The notes under the pieces are model-generated. The model was not told the origin of the DNA, ran no database searches, and worked only from the letters and a program-made list of their open reading frames with translations. DNA of 8,393 bases, from the NCBI GenBank assembly GCA_014799765.1, contig JAAVHK010000013.1, forward strand, positions 6,407-14,799, in the 5' to 3' direction. Positions 1 to 5,168 of this stretch are shown piece after piece. A program made the position numbers and the translations under genes. Every line of letters starts with the position of its first letter. The stretch's first letter is position 1. The DNA is from Ruminococcus sp. GTDB lineage: Bacteria; Bacillota; Clostridia; Oscillospirales; Ruminococcaceae.

Positions 1-447
1 TGTTGACCAGTCATTAATAAAATCCCCTGAAATTATGGAAAATACACATACTATAAATGCACCTGCTCCGATAGCTATTGCCGGAAATATCCAATATTTT
101 GAAAGTCCTGTTTTTTTGTACCACCATTTATATAACAGTAAATTAAGTCCATATGGAAGAAATATCGCTGTTTCAATAAGTATTAATCCGGTGAAAAAAT
201 CAGATAAATGAATACTTTCCAATTTATAATAATGTCCGTGTGCCGATATATTCCATAGTCCACCGGCAATCGCATATATTACGCTCCAAAAAATTACAAG
301 GTTAAATATTACTGAAAAAATTTTCGTAACCGTACTCCATACGGAACTTTTTCCGGTATATCTTTCCTTCCGGAAAAAATTTCTTAATATAAAGCAAAAG
401 CCGGTTATATTAACTACAACCACCAAAAAGAAAATAATTACTGTCAT
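1..447 (-). CDS. Polytopic membrane protein, paralogue of the preceding gene (3' end outside window)
   Basis: The reading frame is open for 149 codons from the ATG at 447-445 and runs off the left edge, so the C-terminus is missing. The start is set by a GGAGG seven bases upstream. It overlaps the stop of the preceding gene as ATGA, which suggests translational coupling. The product is hydrophobic, with TM segments near residues 2-22, 40-63, about 85-105 and 122-140. Around residues 100-126 it carries PYGLNLLLY, then KKTGLSKYWIFPA. This matches the third module of the upstream 395-residue protein (PYGINFLLY, KKNGLSEWWTFPA), so the two genes are paralogues. I do not recognise the family. No catalytic motif is visible and the function is unknown; the context implies an envelope role together with the PstS-like protein. 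Confidence 0.85.
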   Translation of the reverse strand, partial: MTVIIFFLVVVVNITGFCFILRNFFRKERYTGKSSVWSTVTKIFSVIFNLVIFWSVIYAIAGGLWNISAHGHYYKLESIHLSDFFTGLILIETAIFLPYGLNLLLYKWWYKKTGLSKYWIFPAIAIGAGAFIVCVFSIISGDFINDWST

Positions 448-1631
448 ATAAAAACCTCCGTAAGTCTGTACCAGTATATAAAAAATGCCCCTATACTCAA
501 CGGTATCGCCGGAAATGTCCACCATTCAGACAGTCCATTTTTCTTATATAAACGTCTGTATAACAGGAAATTTATTCCGTATGGAAAAAATACCGCTACT
601 TCACCTGTTATAAAGCTATCCAGTCTCACACCGATAAACGCTATCACTCCCGACGCTATATTTATTACAACCGAAAGAACTTTCATAATTGAAGTGTATT
701 CTGTATAATTTCCGCCTGCTTTTTTATTCCGGAAAAAACGTCTTGTAATCAGAATGAATATTATTGTATGTATCACAAGCACTATCGCATAAAATTTCCC
801 TGTACTCTCAATAAAATAATATATGATTATTACCGAATATATTAAAAAAGTCATAAGGCTGATTATTCTTGATGGTATAATCCAGCGTTCAGAAACTTTC
901 CTGTACCTGTAACATTTATTATATAAAAATCTTGTTACCTTGTACGGAAATAATATCAATAAATAAAATATAGGTATCAATATAATCAACGTGATAAAAT
1001 GTTCAGATGTATATTCAAAAACTACTTCTCCATCACAAAATTCAGAATAAACAGTACGTGGAAATGACAAAAACACACAAAACATCAATATTAAATATTC
1101 CAGATAAATCTGGAATATTTCCCCTGTTACAATGAAAAATTTAGTAAAAATACTTCTGGTTGAAAAAATTATTAAAATGCCTGATAATACCATAACCGCA
1201 AACAATGCAAAAAACAGTTGCGGACATTCAAAGTCACAAATTAAGTCCCAAAAAAATTCAATCATTATATCTACCTCCGGTTTAAGAAAATAAAGAATAC
1301 TACCGATTATATATATTAATACTGTTATAATACTTATTATTTTTGACGGTATAATCCAGCGTTCAGAAATTTTTCTTTCTTCATAGTACCACCAGTAAAA
1401 ACATTCAGTTAATCCGTATGGCAGAAACGCAAATACTACAAATATAAGCGTTACTACAATAATATTAAATATATCCTTTATTTCAAGGGAATTTTTTATA
1501 GCTTCAAAAGAATCGTATGCACTCCACTTCCCGAAAGCCAAAGTCCCAGACACTACAAGCATCAAATAACTACATAAAATTTGCAGAATATATCCCATAA
1601 TAATAAAAATTTTAGCAAGAATATTTTTCAT
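444..1631 (-). CDS. 395-residue polytopic membrane protein with three internal PYG/SERWIIP modules
   Basis: The protein is strongly hydrophobic with roughly eight to ten TM segments. The start ATG overlaps the stop of the PstS-like gene as ATGA; its Shine-Dalgarno (GGGG at about 1638-1641) is weak, so coupled translation is likely. Three modules repeat. Residues 71-96 contain PYG and then ISERWIIPS; residues 229-254 contain PYK and then VSERWIIPS; residues 350-374 contain PYG and then LSEWWTFP. Modules one and two are identical over 22 bp at DNA level (1348-1369 and 874-895), which points to recent duplication or gene conversion. The Tyr- and Lys/Arg-rich stretch before each SERW looks like a loop. 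The next gene is a paralogue of the third module. I do not recognise the family. A role as membrane partner of the PstS-like protein is inference from gene order only. Confidence 0.9.
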   Translation of the reverse strand: MKNILAKIFIIMGYILQILCSYLMLVVSGTLAFGKWSAYDSFEAIKNSLEIKDIFNIIVVTLIFVVFAFLPYGLTECFYWWYYEERKISERWIIPSKIISIITVLIYIIGSILYFLKPEVDIMIEFFWDLICDFECPQLFFALFAVMVLSGILIIFSTRSIFTKFFIVTGEIFQIYLEYLILMFCVFLSFPRTVYSEFCDGEVVFEYTSEHFITLIILIPIFYLLILFPYKVTRFLYNKCYRYRKVSERWIIPSRIISLMTFLIYSVIIIYYFIESTGKFYAIVLVIHTIIFILITRRFFRNKKAGGNYTEYTSIMKVLSVVINIASGVIAFIGVRLDSFITGEVAVFFPYGINFLLYRRLYKKNGLSEWWTFPAIPLSIGAFFIYWYRLTEVFI

Positions 1632-2596
1632 TTCAACTGCCCCTGCTGTATCGGAATATATCCCGATTTTTCGACTATTTCCTGACCGTCTTCAGACAGA
1701 ATCCAGTCAGTCAATGATTTTACATTAGGGTTTGCATTGTCTTTTCTGTATACCGCATAGAAGTCGACAGTCACCGGATATTTTCCGGCTGATATATTTT
1801 CCTTATCCGGATATACTCCGTTCACCGACAGCATTTTCACACCACCATTGGCGACTATTCCGGAAACATAGTACCTGAACGAAAATCCTATAGCACGTCC
1901 CATGAATCCGAACGGATTTTTTTTCATAGGCGTATCACCCATAAAAGATATCATAACAGACTGACTTCCGCTACCCTCAATACGCTGTACGGGGTCAATT
2001 AATGACATGTCACCGCCGACTTCTGACCAGTTCTTATATTTTCCGGAGTACATACCTTGTATCTGTTCTACAGTAAGATTGTCAACCGGATTGTCATTAC
2101 TTACTATGAACACAAACGCTTCATGTCCTACCGGGACAAACTCCAGTTCTATACCCTGCTCCCGAGCGTAGTCAAGCTGTTGTTGTGAGGGTTCGGCACA
2201 GAAAATAATATCCGCATCACCGTCCACCACCGCCTGATACGCCTTTAAAGTATTCGTATAATGTAACGCACTTTCCGGCGGAAAATTTTCGCCATCAAAA
2301 ATAACGCTGTCCGGTGGATATACAGCGTTCACGAATCCCGAAAATACCGGATACAATGCCGCTGCACCGTCTATAACAGGCAGATTTTCGGTTAATTTAA
2401 AGTCTGTTTCAATTTTTACTACTTCCGAATCTTCCTCAAATGGTAAATATTTATCAAGTTCTATGGATTTCGCCTGCATCTGTTCACTTGTATCGTTTAT
2501 ATAACGCTTCGTGAACAGGTTATATACTGACATATCGAAACCCACAAAAACAAGTACTATTAATAAAATAGCCGTAATCTGTCGGAAAAGTTTCAT
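1628..2596 (-). CDS. Membrane-anchored PstS-like substrate-binding protein
   Basis: This 322-residue protein resembles PstS/PBP-like phosphate-binding proteins of the periplasmic-binding-protein type II fold. Family signs are DGAAALYP (77-83), a DGDADIIF block (125-132), GMYSGKYKNWSEVGG (181-195), the ligand-loop-like RIEGSGSQS (206-213), a GFSFRYYV block (237-244) and the C-terminal GYIPI (312-316). The N-terminus has one hydrophobic segment (residues 6-20) with no lipobox cysteine. It therefore looks tethered as a signal anchor, where most Gram-positive PstS proteins are lipoproteins. The segment between anchor and domain (about 30-70) is charged and probably a stalk. GGAGG lies nine bases before the ATG. 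The next gene overlaps by ATGA. No pstC, pstA or pstB is nearby, so phosphate transport is not shown; sensing or another anionic ligand is equally possible. Confidence 0.88.
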   Translation of the reverse strand: MKLFRQITAILLIVLVFVGFDMSVYNLFTKRYINDTSEQMQAKSIELDKYLPFEEDSEVVKIETDFKLTENLPVIDGAAALYPVFSGFVNAVYPPDSVIFDGENFPPESALHYTNTLKAYQAVVDGDADIIFCAEPSQQQLDYAREQGIELEFVPVGHEAFVFIVSNDNPVDNLTVEQIQGMYSGKYKNWSEVGGDMSLIDPVQRIEGSGSQSVMISFMGDTPMKKNPFGFMGRAIGFSFRYYVSGIVANGGVKMLSVNGVYPDKENISAGKYPVTVDFYAVYRKDNANPNVKSLTDWILSEDGQEIVEKSGYIPIQQGQLK

Positions 2597-2602
2597 ATAT
2601 AA

Positions 2603-2740
2603 TTAACCTCCGTTTGCAATGTACGATATTATGGAACAGTGTTCGTGCAGATAAAATGTATACGCTACCAACACGCCCGTACTTATCGCACCTATTATTA
2701 AAATTATTATCAGTATTTTCTGAAACAGCTTGTCACTCAT
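2603..2740 (-). CDS. 45-residue single-TM small protein
   Basis: A short frame runs from the ATG at 2740 to a TAA at 2603-2605. It begins MSDKLFQKIL, followed by a hydrophobic helix at about residues 9-30, and ends SIISYIANGG. AAAAAGGAG at 2749-2757 lies eight bases before the ATG, which is the normal spacing for this operon. The last two Gly codons form the GGAGG of the PstS-like gene, whose ATG starts six bases after the stop. Tight packing, a good ribosome site and a sensible topology (Lys-rich start inside, His/Cys tail outside) support a real gene, although it is below the length cut-off of most gene callers. No family is recognised. It could be an accessory subunit of the PstS-like protein. 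Confidence 0.72.
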   Translation of the reverse strand: MSDKLFQKILIIILIIGAISTGVLVAYTFYLHEHCSIISYIANGG

Positions 2741-2755
2741 TCCGTACACTCCTTT

Positions 2756-2977
2756 TTACATATATCTTATTATTATCAATGTCATTACATACAATACAAC
2801 AACTGAAATAAATATTATTCCGGCAAGTACCGACGAAACCATATAAACCGTTTTTCTTTTTTTATATTTATCGCTGTCTTCCGGAGTTTTTTTTAGTAAA
2901 ATCAGTGATACTATAAAAAATATAATTATTCCTGCTGGTATCCCGATAAATAACAGCGTCGGAAAATTAATATCCAT
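2756..2977 (-). CDS. 73-residue two-TM protein, single-copy member of the tandem family
   Basis: The protein has two TM helices (about residues 8-28 and 47-70) joined by a basic loop, KKTPEDSDKYKKRK, so both ends should lie outside. The module IPAGIIIFFIVSLIL-KKTP-D-S-KYK-RK recurs in the two upstream genes. TAGGAGG sits eight bases before the ATG and includes the stop codon of the upstream gene. Its own TAA lies directly against the AAAAAGGAG of the 45-residue gene. The C-terminus (IIIRYM) matches that of the upstream double-length protein (LIIRYM). Family and function are not recognised. The size and shape fit small membrane subunits or regulators, but nothing in the sequence decides between these. 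Confidence 0.85.
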   Translation of the reverse strand: MDINFPTLLFIGIPAGIIIFFIVSLILLKKTPEDSDKYKKRKTVYMVSSVLAGIIFISVVVLYVMTLIIIRYM

Positions 2978-2989
2978 ATAAAAAACCTC

Positions 2990-3391
2990 CTACATATACC
3001 TGATTATTAACTGTGTCATTATGAAAAGTACCACAAATGCCGATACAAATATTCCGGCGATTACCGCAAAAGTTATACACATAGTTTTTATTACCTTGTA
3101 TTTACTGCTGTCTTTAGGAGTTCTTTTCAGCAGAATAAGCGATACTATGAAAAATATCAGTATTCCCACCGGTATGAACAGAAAAAGCCCATACAATACA
3201 TCAAGCCTTATAAATGACAGTATAATTATAGTTATAAGTATTCCGGCAAGTATAGACGATGTTATAAAAGCATTTTTCCTTGACTTGTATTTTTCGCTGT
3301 CTACCGAAGTTTTTTTCCATAAAATAAGCGATACTATAAAAAATAAAATTATTCCTACCGGTATTGCCGTAACTAATAAATCTCCAAACAT
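2990..3391 (-). CDS. 133-residue four-TM protein, in-frame fusion of two tandem modules
   Basis: This is two copies of the neighbouring 73-residue module in one frame. Copy one spans residues 1 to about 60 (IPVGIILFFIVSLILW, then KKTSVDSEKYKSRK). Copy two spans about 66-133 (IPVGILIFFIVSLILL, then KRTPKDSSKYK, ending LIIRYM). The join at residues 60-72 lacks the stop, ribosome site and ATG that separate the other copies, so two genes appear to have fused by losing that boundary. The predicted topology is four TM helices with two basic cytoplasmic loops. AAAGGAGG lies seven bases before the ATG. The TAG stop is part of the next gene's TAGGAGG. No known family is recognised; the duplication suggests the modules act as dimers or oligomers, which is inference. 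Confidence 0.88.
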   Translation of the reverse strand: MFGDLLVTAIPVGIILFFIVSLILWKKTSVDSEKYKSRKNAFITSSILAGILITIIILSFIRLDVLYGLFLFIPVGILIFFIVSLILLKRTPKDSSKYKVIKTMCITFAVIAGIFVSAFVVLFIMTQLIIRYM

Positions 3392-3404
3392 ATAAAATCC
3401 TCCT

Positions 3405-3626
3405 TTACATATGCGTAAGTGAAATTGAAATCATTATAAATAATCCTATAACTGATACTAAAATTATTCCCATAAGTACCGCCGATACTATCAACTTTTT
3501 CTTTCGTTTCTTATAGTATAAATGGTCTTTCGGCGTACCCTTAAATTCAAGCAGTGACATTATAAAAAATATTATTATCCCTACCGGTATTCCTATAAAC
3601 AAAAAAATCAATATAATGCTTGACAT
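3405..3626 (-). CDS. 73-residue two-TM protein, most divergent member of the tandem family
   Basis: First of the three tandem-family genes in transcription order. It shows the same plan: TM helix at about 4-27, basic loop GTPKDHLYYKKRKKK, second helix at about 46-70. The core IGIPVGIIIFFIMSLL matches the downstream copies, while the loop and C-terminus (SLTHM instead of IIRYM) differ. AAAGGAGG stands eight bases before the ATG. Its TAA forms the start of the TAAAGGAGG that serves the next gene. Upstream lies a 75-bp AT-rich gap, the largest space inside this run apart from that around the frameshifted gene. Function unknown. Confidence 0.85.
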   Translation of the reverse strand: MSSIILIFLFIGIPVGIIIFFIMSLLEFKGTPKDHLYYKKRKKKLIVSAVLMGIILVSVIGLFIMISISLTHM

Positions 3627-3642
3627 ATAAAATACCTCCTTT

Positions 3643-3662
3643 ATATTTATAAAAATAAATAT
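3643..3662 (-). repeat. AT-only inverted repeat in the gap before the tandem family
   Basis: ATATTTAT and ATAAATAT (3643-3650 and 3655-3662) form a perfect 8-bp stem with a 4-base loop, just upstream of the ribosome site of the 73-residue gene. With no G or C the hairpin would be weak. It might modulate translation or be a processing site, or be chance in an AT-rich 75-bp gap (3627-3701). No promoter was convincing in this gap. Confidence 0.3.
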
Positions 3663-3701
3663 TATGAATAGTTATAATTATTTAATTAAAGATATAAAAT
3701 A

Positions 3702-4149
3702 TTATATACCATCAATGTCTCTTCTTATTGCTACTTCCATAAGAGAATCATTTTCATCAAATGCTAAGTAAGCAAAAACAGCAGTATGGAATGGGCTATA
3801 AAATTCTCCTAATTCCACGAACATCGCTTTTTTTCCAACAATTCGGCTACTGGCGTATTTTGAACCATTAGACATTTCATCAGTACTTGCAAAATCAACA
3901 CTTTCAGCTGAATCATTTATTTCAAGTCCGTGTTCAATATCCACTATCTTTATTACCCATTTATTTTCATTAATGATTTCAGTTGCATCTTCCCAACTTG
4001 TTCCGATTGATATTTCTCTTATTACATAATTCCTGACAGATTTATTTGCAAAGTACAATCGGAAAAAAAGTCCATAATAACGCATATGCTAAAACAGATA
4101 TAATAATAATTATCGGAACAATTTTAATAAACCTTAAAAAATCCCAAAT
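3702..4149 (-). pseudogene. Frameshifted gene: one-TM protein with ~105-residue outer domain
   Basis: Two frames join at a run of seven T on the coding strand (4063-4069). The upstream frame, from an ATT at 4149-4147, encodes WDFLRFIKIVP and a clear TM helix ending ALLWTFF, then stops at 4044-4042. The downstream frame encodes NKSVRNYVIREISIGTSWED and continues to the stop at 3702. Removing one T gives a continuous protein of about 148 residues: N-terminal anchor plus soluble domain. The downstream frame alone could start at the ATG at 4085, but that ATG has no ribosome site and would lose the anchor. The IGTSWEDATEII and FDENDSLMEVAI segments are loosely reminiscent of BamE/BLIP-like folds (weak inference). 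AAAGGAGG at 4158-4165 sets the start at the ATT. The break could be mutation, sequencing error, or transcriptional slippage restoring the frame. Confidence 0.65.
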
Positions 4150-4157
4150 TTAAAAAT

Positions 4158-4165
4158 CCTCCTTT
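4158..4165 (-). promoter_or_regulatory. Ribosome binding site that places the start of the frameshifted gene at an ATT
   Basis: A full AAAGGAGG lies eight bases before an ATT codon (4149-4147) in the frame encoding the TM anchor. No ATG, GTG or in-frame TTG occurs at usable spacing. Other genes in the run have ATG exactly seven or eight bases after GGAGG, so the site argues that translation begins, or once began, at this position. Confidence 0.6.
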
Positions 4166-4174
4166 ATGTTTATT

Positions 4175-4420
4175 TTAAAATCCGAATCCAAGTAAAAATT
4201 CACGTAATCCGCCAAGTATTGAACCAAAAAATATACTGAAAATTACATCTACTATAAGTATAAGTATATATATTTTTATTAGTATTATAAAAATCATCGC
4301 TAATACATTAAAAAATTTTTTTATTCCGGAACAGATTTTATTTTCCAGCGGATTTATTTTCAGCGAAATCAAAGATATAATAAATAATATGGGTATAACA
4401 GCCTTCAAAAAATCCAATAT
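4175..4420 (-). CDS. 81-residue hydrophobic membrane protein with ATA/TTG start
   Basis: The frame reads (I)LDFLKAVIPILFII, a second long hydrophobic block at about residues 36-64, and ends LREFLLGFGF before TAA at 4175-4177. AAAGGAGG (4428-4435) is seven bases from an ATA (4420-4418) and ten from a TTG (4417-4415). A GTG at 4462 is also in frame, but would have the product read through the ribosome site itself, giving an NKGG segment; I reject it. The N-terminus and its ribosome site align without gaps to those of the next, frameshifted gene (ILDFLK versus IWDFLR), so the two 5' ends are related. It is the first gene of the minus-strand operon. Function is not recognised. If neither ATA nor TTG works, expression would be poor. 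Confidence 0.6.
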   Translation of the reverse strand: MLDFLKAVIPILFIISLISLKINPLENKICSGIKKFFNVLAMIFIILIKIYILILIVDVIFSIFFGSILGGLREFLLGFGF

Positions 4421-4427
4421 TTTAAAA

Positions 4428-4435
4428 CCTCCTTT
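4428..4435 (-). promoter_or_regulatory. Ribosome binding site that decides the start of the 81-residue gene
   Basis: AAAGGAGG lies seven bases before ATA and ten before TTG. The seven-base spacing equals that of the ATG genes in this operon. The GTG at 4462 has no ribosome site and would place this motif inside the coding region. Confidence 0.6.
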
Positions 4436-4464
4436 ATTATAACATACAAAAAAACTGTACACAA
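4436..4464 (-). promoter_or_regulatory. Second extended -10 box, close to the first gene
   Basis: TGTTATAAT at 4444-4436 has TTGTGT 17 bp upstream (4464-4459). A transcript from here would begin near 4430, inside the ribosome site of the first gene, leaving almost no leader. It could be an internal promoter for the downstream genes, or a chance match. The 9-bp box is identical to the one at 4512-4504. Confidence 0.35.
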
Positions 4465-4488
4465 TTAATCCGCTTTTACAAAACAGTT
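4453..4488 (-). terminator. Possible weak hairpin and U-run in the leader of the minus-strand operon
   Basis: AACTGT (4488-4483) can pair with ACAGTT (4458-4453) across a 24-base loop, and a run of seven T (4454-4448) overlaps and follows the 3' arm. This lies between the upstream promoter and the first gene, where an attenuator would sit. The stem is short and the loop long, so it is only a candidate. Confidence 0.2.
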
Positions 4489-4503
4489 ACATTCCATATA
4501 CAA

Positions 4504-4532
4504 ATTATAACATATTTAATTTACTGATTCAA
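4504..4532 (-). promoter_or_regulatory. Main candidate promoter for the minus-strand operon
   Basis: TTGAAT (4532-4527), 17 bp, then TGTTATAAT (4512-4504), a perfect TATAAT with the TGn extension. The predicted start is near 4497, giving a leader of about 75 nt before the first gene. It is the best sigma-A-type match on this strand and points away from the phosphopantetheinyl transferase gene. Confidence 0.7.
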
Positions 4533-4541
4533 GTAATAAAT

Positions 4542-4576
4542 GTCACTTTTTTCTTGCATTTTCGTCACTGATGTGA
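4542..4576. promoter_or_regulatory. Possible operator: GTCACT direct repeat with TCAC/GTGA palindrome
   Basis: GTCACT occurs at 4542-4547 and 4564-4569, starts 22 bp apart (two helical turns). The second copy is part of TCAC-TGAT-GTGA (4565-4576), an inverted repeat abutting the plus-strand -10 box. The elements lie between and over the divergent promoters, where a shared regulator could bind. No binding protein is identified. Confidence 0.3.
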
Positions 4577-4582
4577 TATAAT
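4554..4582 (+). promoter_or_regulatory. Candidate promoter for the phosphopantetheinyl transferase/SH3 operon
   Basis: TTGCAT (4554-4559), 17 bp, then TGATATAAT (4574-4582), an extended -10 with perfect TATAAT. The predicted start is near 4589, giving a leader of about 30 nt before the ATG at 4620. The -35 regions of the two divergent promoters are about 22 bp apart. Confidence 0.65.
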
Positions 4583-4619
4583 ATCCGTAAAAGATTTTTT
4601 TATAAGGTGGTTTGAAAAT

Positions 4620-5168
4620 ATGTTGCTTATATCACTGAAAGAAGTTCCGAAAAAGGAACAGCGTTCCCATGCACATAACCTGCTCCGTGAATGTCTCCGG
4701 ACAAGGCATATAGAGTACATCACAGACCATACACCCATTATCCGTAACGAACATGGTAAGCCCTCACTTGCGGAATTTCCGGAAATAAAATATAATCTCT
4801 CCCACGCTGACGGCATAGCAGTATGTCTCATAGCGGATACTGAATGCGGTGTCGACTGCGAGGGTGTACGCCCATACCGTCCTAACGTCGTCAGGCGGTC
4901 ATTTTCCGATAAAGAAAAATTACTTATTGACAACTCACCCGATAATCAACGTGATTTATTATTCTTCCGTCTGTGGACTCTCAAAGAAGCTTATGTCAAG
5001 GCGATAGGTATTGGCATTTCGTATCCGCTGAATATTGTTGAATTTTCTTTCGACGGTAATAAGATAATATCTTCCGTGAAAGACCATTATTTCCGACAGT
5101 ACATCCTTAAAGACGGAAAATTTATAGTCTCGGTATGTAACAAAAATAAAGGTGGTCTATATGAATAA
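4620..5168 (+). CDS. 4'-phosphopantetheinyl transferase, Sfp type
   Basis: The enzyme family moves the phosphopantetheine arm of coenzyme A to a serine on acyl- or peptidyl-carrier proteins, in the cytoplasm. Motifs appear in family order: GKPSL (46-50), YNLSHADG (58-65), the Mg-binding GVDCE (77-81, with Asp79 and Glu81) and FFRLWTLKEAYVKAIGIG (115-132, with Trp119, Glu123, Lys127). All key residues are present, so it should be active. At 182 residues it is shorter than Bacillus Sfp (about 224), the loss being mainly N- and C-terminal. AAGGTGG lies nine bases before the ATG. Its TAA overlaps the start of the next gene by 8 bp. No polyketide, peptide-synthetase or carrier-protein gene is in the window, so its substrate is unknown; it may be the general enzyme for fatty-acid carrier protein. 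Confidence 0.92.
   Translation: MLLISLKEVPKKEQRSHAHNLLRECLRTRHIEYITDHTPIIRNEHGKPSLAEFPEIKYNLSHADGIAVCLIADTECGVDCEGVRPYRPNVVRRSFSDKEKLLIDNSPDNQRDLLFFRLWTLKEAYVKAIGIGISYPLNIVEFSFDGNKIISSVKDHYFRQYILKDGKFIVSVCNKNKGGLYE
5148..5155 (+). promoter_or_regulatory. Ribosome binding site fixing the start of the 644-residue gene at 5161
   Basis: AAAGGTGG, inside the end of the transferase gene, is five bases before the ATG at 5161. A GTG at 5152 is also in frame, but it lies within the ribosome site itself. The ATG is therefore preferred, giving an N-terminus of MNNNSNNNN. Confidence 0.75.

Larger units (their letters stand above)
2756..3626 (-). repeat. Tandem array of four related two-TM modules in three genes
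   Basis: Four copies of a ~70-codon module lie head to tail. Copies share IP(V/A)GI(I/L)-FFI(V/M)SL, then K-T--D---YK--(R)K, and a second helix. Three copies have their own ATG and ribosome site of the type GGAGG-(7-8 nt)-ATG; the two inside the 133-residue gene have lost the boundary. The repeating unit includes the ribosome site, as expected from unequal recombination between tandem genes. Confidence 0.85.

Noticed and set aside
2614..2811. Plus-strand frame of 65 codons opposite the 45-residue gene
   Set aside because: It has no ribosome site and opposes two genes with good ones.
3021..3395. Plus-strand frame opposite the 133-residue gene
   Set aside because: It is antisense to a gene with clear homologues on both sides and has no ribosome site; its openness reflects AT-rich TM codons.
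3702..4085. Intact 127-residue gene starting at ATG 4085
   Set aside because: There is no ribosome site near this ATG, an in-frame stop lies two codons upstream, and the other frame supplies a membrane anchor after a strong ribosome site.
4175..4462. Longer version of the 81-residue gene starting at GTG 4462
   Set aside because: It would translate through the AAAGGAGG at 4428-4435 and the second TATAAT, and has no ribosome site of its own.
4565..4933. Minus-strand frame opposite the phosphopantetheinyl transferase
   Set aside because: The plus strand holds a full set of family motifs; the antisense frame shows no domain and overlaps the promoter.
5152..5160. GTG start three codons before ATG 5161
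   Set aside because: It lies inside the ribosome site that serves ATG 5161.
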